A DNA stretch of 60,749 bases from Acidobacteriota bacterium (lineage in GTDB: Bacteria; Acidobacteriota; Terriglobia; Terriglobales; Acidobacteriaceae). Below, piece by piece: positions 35,382 to 44,634 of the stretch (the first letter of the stretch is position 1; each line of letters opens with the position of its first letter). The translations under genes were made by a program, and so were the position numbers. The notes below the pieces were generated by a model. That model made no database searches, had not been told where the DNA came from, and saw only the letters and a program-made list of their open reading frames with translations. Location of the stretch: assembly GCA_021780075.1 (NCBI GenBank), contig JAJXZL010000016.1, forward strand, positions 1 to 60,749, written 5' to 3'.

Positions 35382-38027
35382 TTATTCGGCGCGTAGTGTG
35401 GCAGCGGGCTCGACCCGCATTCCAGCGCGAGCGGGGATAAAGATGGCAACAAGAGCCACCAGAGCCAGAAGCAGCGGGACAAGGATGTATGTCAACGGGT
35501 CATATACGCTGACTTGGAACAGCAGCGACTTCAGCATGCGCGATACCGCCAGCGCAATACCGAGTCCGACCGCCAAACCCACCAGCAACATGCGCAATCC
35601 GTCATTTGCGATCAAGCGCAGGATATTGCCCCGCGTGGCCCCGAGGGCCATGCGCACGCCGATCTCATGTGTCCGCTGCGTTGTCATAAACGCGATGAGG
35701 CCATAAAGGCCGACAACCGCCAGAACCAAACCTGTCAGAGCAAAAAATCCAAGCAGAGTTGTTTCAAAGTGCGGGCGGTCCGCCAGTCGGTTGAGGGCTA
35801 GTTTCAAAGGCTCCATCTCAACCGGAATGGTGCGATCGATGGAAGAAACCTCCGATCTGACCCACGGTTCAATCGCAGCAGCCGGCATGGCGCTATCCAC
35901 AATCACGATCAAATGGTTTCCGCTCCAGTCGCCAGATACGCTCCGGCGGAGCGTGTACATCTCCGGATCACTTTGTTCAGTCAGTCCGCTGTTCTTTACG
36001 TTGTCTGCCACGCCCACGACTATAGCTCCGGAGCCGCTGACATGCGCGCCCGGCAGGAATCGCTTTCCAATGGGTTCCTCACCTGGAAACAGGCGCTCGG
36101 TCAATAACCGGCTAAGAATCACTTCGCGCTCATCTCCGGTGCGATCCTGATCCGAGAAGTTTCGCCCTCGAATAATCGGAATATTCAGCGCATTGAAGTA
36201 GTCCGGCGTCACAGATCGGCCTGCAACAGTTCCGCCGGTTCCTGGAGGGAACGGTGACTTGCCCTGCACGCGCAGGTCGGAGAATCTAAAATCGTCTTGC
36301 CACCCTCCCGGTGGAATTGAGTCCGTCATCCCCACCGCACGTGTACCGGGCAGCCGCCGTAAAGATGATTCAAAACGAAGATAGAAGTCCATGACTTTCT
36401 GATTTGTGTTGTAGCGCCACCAGGGAAGCGCCACCTTCACGGTCAATACCCCACCAGTCTGCATTCCAAGATTCTGGTCTTCGATCTTGGTAAAGCTGCG
36501 CAGCAAAAGCGCGGCACCTGACAGCAGAACGATGCTGATGGCGATTTGCGCCGTAACAAGGCTGCGCCTCAAAAAAGCGTGATTGCGCGACATTGCTGCC
36601 TTCGCATTCAGCGCAGCCATTCTTGGTTTTTGCAGCGCCGTAGCAAAACCGAAGATCACTCCGCAGATGCACGAGACCAGAGCCGTAAACACCGCGATAC
36701 GCAGATCGAGATGCGCTTCGCTGATGAATGGGATTCCCGTCGGGGCGAGACGGACAAACACCTTTACGAGAACCTGTGCGATTGCAAGCCCCGCCAGGCC
36801 TCCCGCGAACGAGAGCACAAGTGCTTCTGTCAGCGCTTGGCGAATGAGCCTACCCCTGCTCGCGCCGATCGCCGAACGAACCGCAAGTTCGCGCTGTCGT
36901 CCGGCTCCGCGTGCCATCATCAATCCGGCTACGTTTGCGCAAGCAATCAGCAAAACCGCAAGGACAAACCCAAAGAGAACCCACGCAACCGGTCGCGCAT
37001 CACGGGTCTCGCGATCGCGAAGCGTCCGGATGCTGAGACGGGTTTCGCTCTTCGCTGAAGGCGGGAACCACTTGACATCGTCGTTGAACAGAGGCTGCAT
37101 CTGCGCGTACGCCTGCACCACGCTGACACCGGGTTTGAGGCGCGCAAATACCCGTTCAGGGTAGCCGAAGCCCCCATTTACTGTCTGTTGAACCGCAGGA
37201 TCGAGGGCAAAAGGGGTGACGATATCTGCCGCTTCCAGAGTAGGAAACTGAAAATCCTTGGGCAGGACGCCCACAACGCGGACGGGATTGCCGTCCACAT
37301 TGATCATCCGGTTCAGGATGTGCGGGGCGCGGTTGTAATGCCCTTTCCACAAGCCGTAAGAAATCATCACCACGGGAGGTCCGTGAGGGCGATCCTCCTC
37401 TGGCAGAAAGTTGCGGCCAATCAACGGAGAAATTCCCAACAATGGAAGAAAGTTCGCCTGGAATGCAACGCAGCTCAGTTGCATCGGATCGTTCTCAACC
37501 AGGTCACAATTGTGGACCCCTGTGCTCTGCGCCGCGAGAGCTGAAAAAGGAGTTTGATCCTTCTGCCATTCCACATAGAAGCGGCCCATCACAAACTCCT
37601 GCCGCTCCAGTGGGTGCACAAATCCAATCGACACAATTTGACTCGGTTCTGCATAGGGCAAAGGCCGGAACAAAATACGATCTACAACGCTGAAGACGGC
37701 AGTCGTTGCACCAATGCCAAGTGCGAGAGTAATCAGGACACTGATGGTGAACAGCGGATTGCGGCCAAATCCGCGAAACGCGTAATGAACGTCTTGCCTT
37801 ACGGTCCCAATCCACCACCCGGGACGTTGCCGCTCACATTGTTCCCGCGTGGGCTCGATCCCACCAAACTCAATCAGCGCCTGACGACGCGCTTCGGCTG
37901 GGTCCATTCCAGCCGCAATTCTGGTTGTGATTGCCCGTTCGAGATGAAACGCGATCTCCTCATCGAGCTCGCTGCGCCTTTTGCGAAAGATCAGAAAGCG
38001 AATCCGGGTCAGAAGTTCAGAGATCAT
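35382..38027 (-). CDS. acidobacterial duplicated orphan permease (ADOP), MacB/FtsX type
   Basis: An 881-residue permease. An N-terminal cytoplasmic prefix (RRSELDEEIAFHLERA, about 15-70) is followed by TM1 (about 80-110, FTISVLITLALGIGATTAVF), a MacB-type periplasmic core domain (110-310), three TM helices, a second periplasmic domain (about 500-740) and a second FtsX-type three-helix block ending in PAATLRAE. This two-MacB-half layout is the TIGR03434 family (ADOP). FtsX/MacB permeases normally work with an ATPase that is absent here. Start and stop of padR overlap by 4 bases (ATGA type), so the two are translated together. Substrate unknown. Confidence 0.92.
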   Translation of the reverse strand: MISELLTRIRFLIFRKRRSELDEEIAFHLERAITTRIAAGMDPAEARRQALIEFGGIEPTREQCERQRPGWWIGTVRQDVHYAFRGFGRNPLFTISVLITLALGIGATTAVFSVVDRILFRPLPYAEPSQIVSIGFVHPLERQEFVMGRFYVEWQKDQTPFSALAAQSTGVHNCDLVENDPMQLSCVAFQANFLPLLGISPLIGRNFLPEEDRPHGPPVVMISYGLWKGHYNRAPHILNRMINVDGNPVRVVGVLPKDFQFPTLEAADIVTPFALDPAVQQTVNGGFGYPERVFARLKPGVSVVQAYAQMQPLFNDDVKWFPPSAKSETRLSIRTLRDRETRDARPVAWVLFGFVLAVLLIACANVAGLMMARGAGRQRELAVRSAIGASRGRLIRQALTEALVLSFAGGLAGLAIAQVLVKVFVRLAPTGIPFISEAHLDLRIAVFTALVSCICGVIFGFATALQKPRMAALNAKAAMSRNHAFLRRSLVTAQIAISIVLLSGAALLLRSFTKIEDQNLGMQTGGVLTVKVALPWWRYNTNQKVMDFYLRFESSLRRLPGTRAVGMTDSIPPGGWQDDFRFSDLRVQGKSPFPPGTGGTVAGRSVTPDYFNALNIPIIRGRNFSDQDRTGDEREVILSRLLTERLFPGEEPIGKRFLPGAHVSGSGAIVVGVADNVKNSGLTEQSDPEMYTLRRSVSGDWSGNHLIVIVDSAMPAAAIEPWVRSEVSSIDRTIPVEMEPLKLALNRLADRPHFETTLLGFFALTGLVLAVVGLYGLIAFMTTQRTHEIGVRMALGATRGNILRLIANDGLRMLLVGLAVGLGIALAVSRMLKSLLFQVSVYDPLTYILVPLLLALVALVAIFIPARAGMRVEPAATLRAE

Positions 38028-38368
38028 GAGGACGCCTCCGCAGCGCCGCCAAGGACAGAAGCGATTGCCGAGGATAAGCGGTCCCAGGTAGCCAACTCCG
38101 CAGCAAGTTGCTTCTTGCCTGTCTGGGTCAGGCGGTAATACTTCGCCCGCCGGTTATTCTCGGTGATCTGCCATTCCGATCGTATCCATCCCTTGTACTC
38201 AAGGCGATAGAGTGCTGGATAAAGCGAACCCTGCCCGATTTGCAAGACATCTTCCGATAGTTGTTGGATACGCTGCGCCACGCCCCATCCGTGCATTGGT
38301 TCCAGCGTGAGTGTCTGAAGGATCAGTAAATCCAGCGTTCCTTGCAGAAGGTCAGTTGATTGCGGCAT
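38024..38368 (-). CDS. PadR family regulator (acidobacterial type), cassette 1
   Basis: A 114-residue winged-helix regulator, TIGR03433-like: QGTLDLLILQTLTLEPMHGW starts the fold and QGSLYPALYRLEYKGWI plus NRRAKYYRLTQTGKKQL form the wing. The start is MPQSTDLLQG at 38368. It is the first gene of a two-gene unit with the ADOP permease and probably represses it in response to a ligand. A TTGACA-17-TAAAGC promoter is 26-54 bases upstream. Confidence 0.9.
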   Translation of the reverse strand: MPQSTDLLQGTLDLLILQTLTLEPMHGWGVAQRIQQLSEDVLQIGQGSLYPALYRLEYKGWIRSEWQITENNRRAKYYRLTQTGKKQLAAELATWDRLSSAIASVLGGAAEASS

Positions 38369-38393
38369 CCTCTTCCCTCGACATTCGACAACA

Positions 38394-38422
38394 GCTTTAC
38401 GCACGTTCCTGTCGGATGTCAA
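38394..38422 (-). promoter_or_regulatory. promoter of padR-ADOP cassette 1
   Basis: On the minus strand TTGACA (38422-38417), 17 bases, TAAAGC (38399-38394), then padR begins 26 bases later. CGACA/TGTCG-type half-sites around it could be the operator. Confidence 0.6.
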
Positions 38423-38555
38423 GAGTAGGATGGACTACGGCAAATTCTCATCTATTCGACGGTTGATACAAACTCCCCAATCTCCCAGCAAATACCCCAG
38501 CAGACGCCCAACAAGACTGGGCCACATGAGATGTGTGAACGAATGTATCTCGGTC

Positions 38556-41213
38556 TCACTCGCTACGCAGAATCACAGTCGGGTCCGTCCGTAACGCGCG
38601 AAGCACAGCGGGCAGCGTGGCAACGAGAGTAGTGAGCAAAATGGCGAGGGCCGGCAGAGCGATCATATCCGTGTCGGTTGCCTTGACCTGGTAGAAGAGC
38701 GACGCGACATAGCGCGCCGCGCCGAACCCGAGCGCGGCGCCTGCGCAGCCTCCGAGCGCGATCATCAGGAAGACATCGAGAGTCACAATGCGCACGATCC
38801 CGGCACGAGTCGATCCAATCGCGATGCGGATGCCGATTTCGCGGCGGCGCTGGAGGACGGAGTAGTTGAGCACAGCGTAGAGCCCGATGCCAGCAAGAAG
38901 CAGCGCGACGACGGCAAAGAAGGCGGCGAGCATGGCGATCAGGCGCTCGCGAACGGTCTGGTCGCGGACCAGATCGAGCTGCGTGGTAACGTTCGAGACG
39001 CGAAGGCCGTTGTGGCGCTGCGCGATGAGCTGGCGCAGGGAGTCGGCGAGGGCGAGCGGGTTCTGGGCGCCAGTGTGGAGGACGAAGGTGGCGAAGTCGA
39101 CGGTGCTGGGAGCGGATTTGTGGTCGATTTCGTCGAAGGGGGCGTAGAAGACGGGGCGGCTGGGCTCGCGCAGGTCGCTGTAAGGGACGTCGGGGGTGAC
39201 GGCGACGATCTTGTAGGGCGGCTGATTGGAACCGCGCGCAAAGGTGCGCCCGATGGCGTCCTGGCCGGGGAAGAAGGTCTTGGCGAAGGTTTCGTTGACG
39301 ATAGCGGCTCCCGGCGAGGTGTCTTCAGGATTGAAGTCACGGCCGGCAACGAGGGGGATCTTCATCGTCGAGAGCCAGCCCGGGGAGACGTTCAGGAACC
39401 AGGCGCTCGTCGGACTGGGCGGCGCGCCGTTGATGGAGATCTCGCTGTTGATCTTGATGCGTCCAAGAAGCGGCCAGCCTGAGATTGCGACGGAGTTGAC
39501 GCCGGGGACGGCACGGAGCGCCTCGGCTGTTTGATTCCAGATGACGGGGAGCTGGCCTTTGTCGGCAACAGTTTCAAGCAGGAGCAGACGGTCGGTGGAG
39601 AAACCGAGGGGGCGGTTCTGCAAGCGCTGGAAGGATGTAACGAAGAGCGAAGACAGAAAGAGGACAAGGAAGCAGAAAGCCACCTGAAGAGCGATGGCTC
39701 CGCGCATGAGACGGCGTGGCGCGTGCGGATCTTCACCACCTTTGAGCGCGACGACGGGCCTGACAGCAGATACGCGGAGCGCAGGAAGCAATCCGAGGAA
39801 TAGAACGATGAGGATCATGAGCCCGACGCCGAAGAGAAGCACACGCCAGTCGGCGGTCAGAGCGAGGCGCGCAGGGTCATCGGGCGGATTCACGCGGCTC
39901 AGCACAAAGGGCGCCGACCATGCCGCAAAGAATGCTCCAAGCGCGGAAGCCAGGAGGGCGAGGAGCGCGCTCTGGCACAGGATGAGTTGGACGAGGCGGC
40001 GACGGCCGGCGCCGATCGAGATGCGGAGAGCCATCTCCTGGGCGCGGGCTGCGGCCTGGGCGGTCATCATGTTGGCGACGTTGACGCAGGCGATGAGCAG
40101 AACGAGAGAGGCAAGGAGACCGAGGATCGCGAGTGATCGGCGATAGTCTTTCTGAAGATCGGAGATGCCGGCGCCGGCGGGATAGAAGACTAGCTTCTTA
40201 TTGAGAAAGCGGTCGATGAACGTCTGGGGCATACCGCTGAAATGCTTGGAGAGTTCGGCCTCGAAGGCGCGGCTGACGGCGGAGAGGTGCTGGCGGAGCG
40301 GCTCGAGGGCTGTGGCCGGGTTGAGGCCTGGTTTCAACATCAGGAAGCTGCGGTGCCACATCATGTTGTCCTGCGTGGCGAAGCTGTTCATGTTCAGGGG
40401 CAGAAAGATGTCGGTGATGGTTCCTGTTTCGGTTCCCGTGAAATCGCGAGGGCCGACGCCGATGATTTCAAAGGTCTGGTCACCGATGTGGAGCAGGCGG
40501 CCAAGGATGTGGGGATCGCGGCCGAAGCGGTGATTCCAATAGTCCCAGGAGAGGACCGCATAGGGGCTGGCTCCCGGACCGCGGTCATCGGCGGGCGCGA
40601 GCAGGCGACCGAGCGTGGGCTCAAGGCCGAAGACCGGGAACATGTTGCCGGAGACGTACACGACGTGGGCCTTCTCCATGTCGTCGTCGGTAGACCAGGT
40701 GATGTCCGTGCGGTCGGCATCGCTGATCGCGATGAGGTCGGCCTGATCCTTGGCTGCGTCGCGCATCAGGTTGAAGTCCGGCGTGGCCCAGTAGCTGTCC
40801 TCGGCAGGTTTGCCGTACAAGCCAATCATCTTGCGGGAAAGGACGTAGAGCTTGCTGGGGTTGGAGATGGGCAGCGGGCGCCAAAGCAGGGCGTCGATAA
40901 GACGGAAGGCGGCGACACACGAGCCAATGCCGAGAGCGAGGGAAAGCACCGCGGCCACGGACGTGACCTTGTTACGGCAGAGCTGCCGCCAGCCGAATCT
41001 TACATCGGCGAGAAGCGACTCAAGCCATCCGGCAACACGAATGCTGTGGCTCGCCTCGCGGGCACGCAACGCGGAGCCGAATGCACGGCGCGCTTCCCTG
41101 GGATCGCGTCCTGAGGCGATGGCCTCTTCAATGTGCGACTGCAGCTCTTCTTCGATCTCGCGGTTTAAGCGCTCGCCGCGTACAGCATTTGAGATGCGCG
41201 ACCACAATGACAT
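38556..41213 (-). CDS. ADOP permease, cassette 2
   Basis: An 885-residue paralogue of the ADOP at 35382. It has the same parts: prefix (RLNREIEEELQSHIEEAI, about 15-60), TM1 (about 78-100, TSVAAVLSLALGIGSCVAAF), periplasmic MacB domain, three TM helices, second periplasmic domain and a C-terminal three-helix block ending DPTVILRSE. The two copies differ clearly in sequence, so they are old duplicates rather than a recent tandem copy. It starts 1 base after the padR stop, in a co-translated pair. The 133-base gap between the two cassettes (38423-38555) shows no terminator I can support. Confidence 0.92.
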   Translation of the reverse strand: MSLWSRISNAVRGERLNREIEEELQSHIEEAIASGRDPREARRAFGSALRAREASHSIRVAGWLESLLADVRFGWRQLCRNKVTSVAAVLSLALGIGSCVAAFRLIDALLWRPLPISNPSKLYVLSRKMIGLYGKPAEDSYWATPDFNLMRDAAKDQADLIAISDADRTDITWSTDDDMEKAHVVYVSGNMFPVFGLEPTLGRLLAPADDRGPGASPYAVLSWDYWNHRFGRDPHILGRLLHIGDQTFEIIGVGPRDFTGTETGTITDIFLPLNMNSFATQDNMMWHRSFLMLKPGLNPATALEPLRQHLSAVSRAFEAELSKHFSGMPQTFIDRFLNKKLVFYPAGAGISDLQKDYRRSLAILGLLASLVLLIACVNVANMMTAQAAARAQEMALRISIGAGRRRLVQLILCQSALLALLASALGAFFAAWSAPFVLSRVNPPDDPARLALTADWRVLLFGVGLMILIVLFLGLLPALRVSAVRPVVALKGGEDPHAPRRLMRGAIALQVAFCFLVLFLSSLFVTSFQRLQNRPLGFSTDRLLLLETVADKGQLPVIWNQTAEALRAVPGVNSVAISGWPLLGRIKINSEISINGAPPSPTSAWFLNVSPGWLSTMKIPLVAGRDFNPEDTSPGAAIVNETFAKTFFPGQDAIGRTFARGSNQPPYKIVAVTPDVPYSDLREPSRPVFYAPFDEIDHKSAPSTVDFATFVLHTGAQNPLALADSLRQLIAQRHNGLRVSNVTTQLDLVRDQTVRERLIAMLAAFFAVVALLLAGIGLYAVLNYSVLQRRREIGIRIAIGSTRAGIVRIVTLDVFLMIALGGCAGAALGFGAARYVASLFYQVKATDTDMIALPALAILLTTLVATLPAVLRALRTDPTVILRSE

Positions 41214-41214
41214 G

Positions 41215-41544
41215 TCATGCCTCCCGGAGAACTCGATTGATTGCCAGGCTGACTGACTGCCAGCGCGACTCTGCCGTGCCCAGTTGCTTTTTGCCGGCAG
41301 CGGTCAGTTCGTAGATGCGGGCCCGGCGACCGGAGTCTTTCTTGATCCACTCCGCGCGAATCCAGCCCGCTTCCTCCATCCGATACAGCGCGGGGTAGAG
41401 CGAACCTTCCTCCGCATGCAGCACATCGCCGGATGTACTGGCGATGGCAGCCATGATGGCGTATCCGTGAAGCCGCGGACGCCGTGACAAAATCTTGAGC
41501 ACGAGCAAATCGAGCGAACCTTGGAGTGAATCATTCTTAGCCAT
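41215..41544 (-). CDS. PadR family regulator (acidobacterial type), cassette 2
   Basis: A 109-residue winged-helix regulator: QGSLDLLVLKILSRRPRLHG, AEEGSLYPALYRMEEAGWI and GRRARIYELTAAGKKQLG follow the family pattern. It is partner to the ADOP permease at 38556. Its start codon is immediately preceded by two direct repeats (see 41544-41577), so it is likely autoregulated. Confidence 0.9.
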   Translation of the reverse strand: MAKNDSLQGSLDLLVLKILSRRPRLHGYAIMAAIASTSGDVLHAEEGSLYPALYRMEEAGWIRAEWIKKDSGRRARIYELTAAGKKQLGTAESRWQSVSLAINRVLREA

Positions 41545-41577
41545 ATATAGACATCTTTATATAGACATCTAAGTATA
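41544..41577 (-). promoter_or_regulatory. operator/promoter of padR-ADOP cassette 2
   Basis: On the plus strand TATATAGACATCT occurs at 41544-41556 and again at 41558-41570, directly adjoining the padR start codon. On the minus strand TATACT (41577-41572) just upstream is a good -10. Repressor binding would cover the transcription start and start codon. Confidence 0.6.
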
Positions 41578-41840
41578 AAGTCAAACCTCTGTCGCGTCTT
41601 ATGTGAACGAGCACTGCGCTGACTGACAGTGACTTAGCGCTTTCGGTGGATAGCCCCGCGGTTTGCTCCACGAGCCTTCACTTGCCTGCGAGCGCAAAAA
41701 AACTATGTCCTAGCAAACACGCTCTGCCTCCGCAAATCTCCAGCCCTCGTGTCTCCCGTGCCAAACAGCTACCCAGCCCATCCATCTTCCCGCTGAATGA
41801 AAAGTTTTGTTCACCCTGCCAATGGGCGCGTCGGTTCAAG

Positions 41841-41869
41841 TTGACCGTCTGCCCCGCGCCCCTCAGAAT
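41841..41869 (+). promoter_or_regulatory. candidate promoter of the DUF6580 gene
   Basis: TTGACC (41841-41846), 17 bases, CAGAAT (41864-41869), about 60 bases before the ATG. The rest of 41578-41929 shows no gene; I looked for a cobalamin-type riboswitch and saw none. Confidence 0.35.
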
Positions 41870-41929
41870 GAAAAGAACGCTTCCCGCCTCGGGGGTACAC
41901 TCCCTGGGAATCTTGAATCTGAGGTGTCC

Positions 41930-42466
41930 ATGCCTGCTTATCTGCTGCTGGCCGTTGCCGTTTTGAGCCGTCTCATGCCCCATCCTGACTGGTTCAATTT
42001 CACCGCAGTAGGCGGAGCCCTGCTCTACTTTGGCGCTCGGCGCTCCTGGCGCGAGATGTTGGCCCCGCTAGCCGCCTTGATGGCCACGGACTATGTTTTG
42101 ACCGTCTTCACCTACCACTACGCCTTCCGCTGGCAGGCCTACGTCACCACCTGGGCCTGGTACCTGGCTGTCATGGCGCTTGGCCAAATCCTGCTCCACG
42201 CACGCACCAGCTTTGTCCGCGTCGCCGCGGGCGTGATCCTTGGACCCACGTCGTTCTTTGTTGTGTCAAATTACGCAGTCTGGGCTGCGGGCGGCATGTA
42301 TCCGCGCTCCATGGCTGGTCTGGCAGCGTGTTACGCCGCCGCTGTACCTTTCTATCGCAACGACCTCGTCTCCACGGGCATCGTCGCGGGCCTCGCCTTT
42401 GGCGTTCCTGTGCTGCTCCGCCGCTTCAGCGGAGTCCACGCTCCGGCAGCCCTCGCCAGCAAGTAA
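41930..42466 (+). CDS. DUF6580 family membrane protein (putative transport)
   Basis: A 178-residue protein with five to six TM helices and little else: MPAYLLLAVAVLSRLMPHPD, NFTAVGGALLYFGARRSW, TDYVLTVFTY, then GPTSFFVVSNYAVWA. The PHPDWFNF and TSFFVVSN motifs are those of the DUF6580 family, which resembles the substrate-binding membrane component (S) of ECF transporters. Substrate unknown. The start at 41930 follows GAGG; the frame is open to 41807. It is convergent with the DedA-like gene. Confidence 0.75.
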   Translation: MPAYLLLAVAVLSRLMPHPDWFNFTAVGGALLYFGARRSWREMLAPLAALMATDYVLTVFTYHYAFRWQAYVTTWAWYLAVMALGQILLHARTSFVRVAAGVILGPTSFFVVSNYAVWAAGGMYPRSMAGLAACYAAAVPFYRNDLVSTGIVAGLAFGVPVLLRRFSGVHAPAALASK

Positions 42467-42492
42467 ATCGTCCAGCAAATAGTCGCTCACCG

Positions 42493-42510
42493 GGCCGGAG
42501 CAATCCGGCC
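42493..42510. terminator. short hairpin between convergent genes
   Basis: GGCCGGA and TCCGGCC pair around GCAA, without a U-run. The loop/stem design resembles the repeated hairpins at 21.8 kb, but it is much shorter. Confidence 0.3.
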
Positions 42511-42526
42511 TGGCTGAGTTCCGCAC

Positions 42527-43159
42527 CTAGCTTGCAGTCTCGCCCGTCCGCCGCCGCAGCCACCAGCCAATCAATCCCAGTGCAACCAGCCCCGCCACCA
42601 GCAGCAGCGCAAGCTGCGCATGATGCGCCACCAGGCTCACCGCGCCCGGTCCCAGCTTCAGCACCAGCCCTGCCAGCAGCAGCCACCGCACCAGCCTTCC
42701 GCAAAACACGGCCAGCATAAAGGGGATCACCCGCATCTCAAACACCCCCGCGGCAAACACAAACGCCTTCCACGGCGTCGGCGGCGGCATCATCGAGGGA
42801 ACCATCACGGCCAGAAACTCCTGCCGCTCAAAGCGGTTGCGCATCTGCTCAAAGCGCTCGCGGTTCACGCGTTTCAGCAGAAACAGCTCGCCGCCCGCCC
42901 GGCCAATCCCGTAGGGCACAATCCCGCCAATCGCCGAACCCGTCGCCGCCATCAGGCAATAGACCCAGAAGTGGCTCTTGTCTCCCCATACATACACTGC
43001 CAGGACCGCGTCCATGGGTACGGGAATCGAAGAGGAGTCCAGCAGTGCCACTGCGCCAGCGCCCCAGAAGCCCAATTTAATGATTGCGGGAAGCGCCACC
43101 AGCTTCCACTTGGCCATCAGTTGTGCAAACAGCTTCAAACAGGTCCCTTTCCGGCTCAA
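42527..43159 (-). CDS. DedA/VTT-domain membrane protein
   Basis: A 210-residue membrane protein with the VTT (SNARE-associated, DedA/YqaA) layout: LLDSSSIPVPMDAVLAVYVW, then ATGSAIGGIVPYGIGRAGGE (the conserved G-x-x-x-G loop with re-entrant helix), MVPSMMPPPTPWKAFVFAAG (a Pro-rich second re-entrant segment) and two C-terminal helices. Members move phospholipids or undecaprenyl phosphate across the membrane or support the proton gradient. The family is multi-copy, and this member's substrate is unknown. Confidence 0.82.
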   Translation of the reverse strand: MSRKGTCLKLFAQLMAKWKLVALPAIIKLGFWGAGAVALLDSSSIPVPMDAVLAVYVWGDKSHFWVYCLMAATGSAIGGIVPYGIGRAGGELFLLKRVNRERFEQMRNRFERQEFLAVMVPSMMPPPTPWKAFVFAAGVFEMRVIPFMLAVFCGRLVRWLLLAGLVLKLGPGAVSLVAHHAQLALLLVAGLVALGLIGWWLRRRTGETAS

Positions 43160-43244
43160 AATCCGTCTATTCCAAAAGAATCATTGTACGTTCACGGCAT
43201 TCCCCGCGGATAAGTTGCTCCTTGCGGCCAAGATGAGAGAATAG

Positions 43245-44381
43245 ATGCAAAGGACTCGAAATGGAGCTGGCGGGTTTTCCCCTGAAGCTCCAACAGGAAG
43301 AATGCCCACCAGCGAAACACAAGCCACTGAGAACGAGCCCAACGAGCCGACAGGGTCTGCTCAGCAGACTGGGAGCACAGCCGTGGCCGCTGCTCCCGAA
43401 GAGCAGACGCGCCCGCCCGAGCCCGCGACTGGCGGCTCGCGTTCGCGCTGGGTAGATTACGACACCCACGAGCTGCTGGAGATGATCAGCGAGCTCGAAG
43501 ACGAGCGCCGCTGGGCTCGTCTGCGTGAAGGGATCTGGCTCGCCATCCTCATCCACGTGCTGCTGCTTTCGGCCGTCACGTGGATTCCGAAGTACGTCTT
43601 CAAGGTGCCGCCCGTCATTGATCCATTCGACGCCATCAAGCAGCGCAAGGACCTGAGCTATCTTGATTTGCCGCCTGACGCTTTGCGCCAGTTGCAGCCC
43701 AAGGTCAAGGTCAAGCCAGTGCCTGAAAAGGCGCCGCAAATCGACAAGAAGACCCTCGAGGCGATGAACAAGCCCACGCCTCCGCCGGTGGCTGAACCCA
43801 CGCCTCCGCCCGTGACGCAGCCCACGCAGCCTGCGCCGCCCGTGCAGGCCAAGCCCCAGCCGCAGTTGGATGCACCACGTCCTGAAGCAGTGCCTGCCCG
43901 GCCAAACTTTGCGATGGGCTCTCAGAATCCTGCTGACCAGTTGCGCCAGGCAATGCGTGGTGCGGCGCGCGACCCCGGCTTCGGAGCGACGGACCTGCCC
44001 TCACGCGGCGAGCTCTCCATGCACCCTGGCGCGGGCACGGGCGGCGTTGAAGTCCTGTCGGACACGCAAGGCGTAGACTTTACATCCTGGTTGCAGCGCT
44101 GGCATTGGGAAACCGAGCACACCTGGGATCCGCTGATTCCCGACGAGGTGAACCCGCCCATTCTCAAGTCGGGAGCTGTTGTCATCCGCTTCAAGGTCTT
44201 GCCCAACGGCCGCCTCATGGACGGAAGCATGGTCCTCGAGGGGCGCTCGGGAGACACAGGCCTCGATCGCGCTGCTTGGGGCGCATTGACCGGCTCCAAT
44301 TACCCTCCGCTGCCTCGTGCCTTCCATGGTCCGTATCTTGAACTGCGCGCAGTCTTTCTCTACAACATGCAGCCGCGCTAG
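43245..44381 (+). CDS. TonB-like energy-transducer family protein
   Basis: A 378-residue protein with a soluble acidic N-terminus (about 1-90), one TM helix (about 96-116, IWLAILIHVLLLSAVTW), a Pro/Lys/Gln-rich periplasmic linker (about 150-230, with PTPPPVAEPTPPPV), and a TonB-like C-terminal domain (about 285-378: VVIRFKVLPNGRLMDGSMVL...LDRAAWGAL). TonB domains pass proton-motive energy to outer-membrane receptors; here no ExbB/ExbD genes are adjacent, and TonB-domain proteins with long cytoplasmic N-termini may have other roles. The start is uncertain: 43245 or MPTSET at 43302. Confidence 0.75.
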   Translation: MQRTRNGAGGFSPEAPTGRMPTSETQATENEPNEPTGSAQQTGSTAVAAAPEEQTRPPEPATGGSRSRWVDYDTHELLEMISELEDERRWARLREGIWLAILIHVLLLSAVTWIPKYVFKVPPVIDPFDAIKQRKDLSYLDLPPDALRQLQPKVKVKPVPEKAPQIDKKTLEAMNKPTPPPVAEPTPPPVTQPTQPAPPVQAKPQPQLDAPRPEAVPARPNFAMGSQNPADQLRQAMRGAARDPGFGATDLPSRGELSMHPGAGTGGVEVLSDTQGVDFTSWLQRWHWETEHTWDPLIPDEVNPPILKSGAVVIRFKVLPNGRLMDGSMVLEGRSGDTGLDRAAWGALTGSNYPPLPRAFHGPYLELRAVFLYNMQPR

Positions 44382-44634
44382 TAAAATGAGGAAGAGATGG
44401 CTTTGAAACTGCGGAATAACAAAGTACGCAGGGCTATTTTTCAGGTATATCAATAGCCTCCAGTCAGCCACGCCTTCCAGGGACTTTTGTACGCCGTGCT
44501 CGATTGAGCCTGCGACGGTAAGGCCACTGGAAGGCGCGGAGCCTCTAGCAGGCCAGCATATCCGCTGATTTTTCGTTCGTCTGACACGTATCTACGCGTA
44601 CGCGGCATGTCATGTTCAGCCGCTTGGAGAAAGA

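Noticed and set aside
41578..41929. Cobalamin or other riboswitch before the DUF6580 gene
   Set aside because: I looked for the B12-box and for paired elements and found no match; the region is pyrimidine-rich without a long-range stem.
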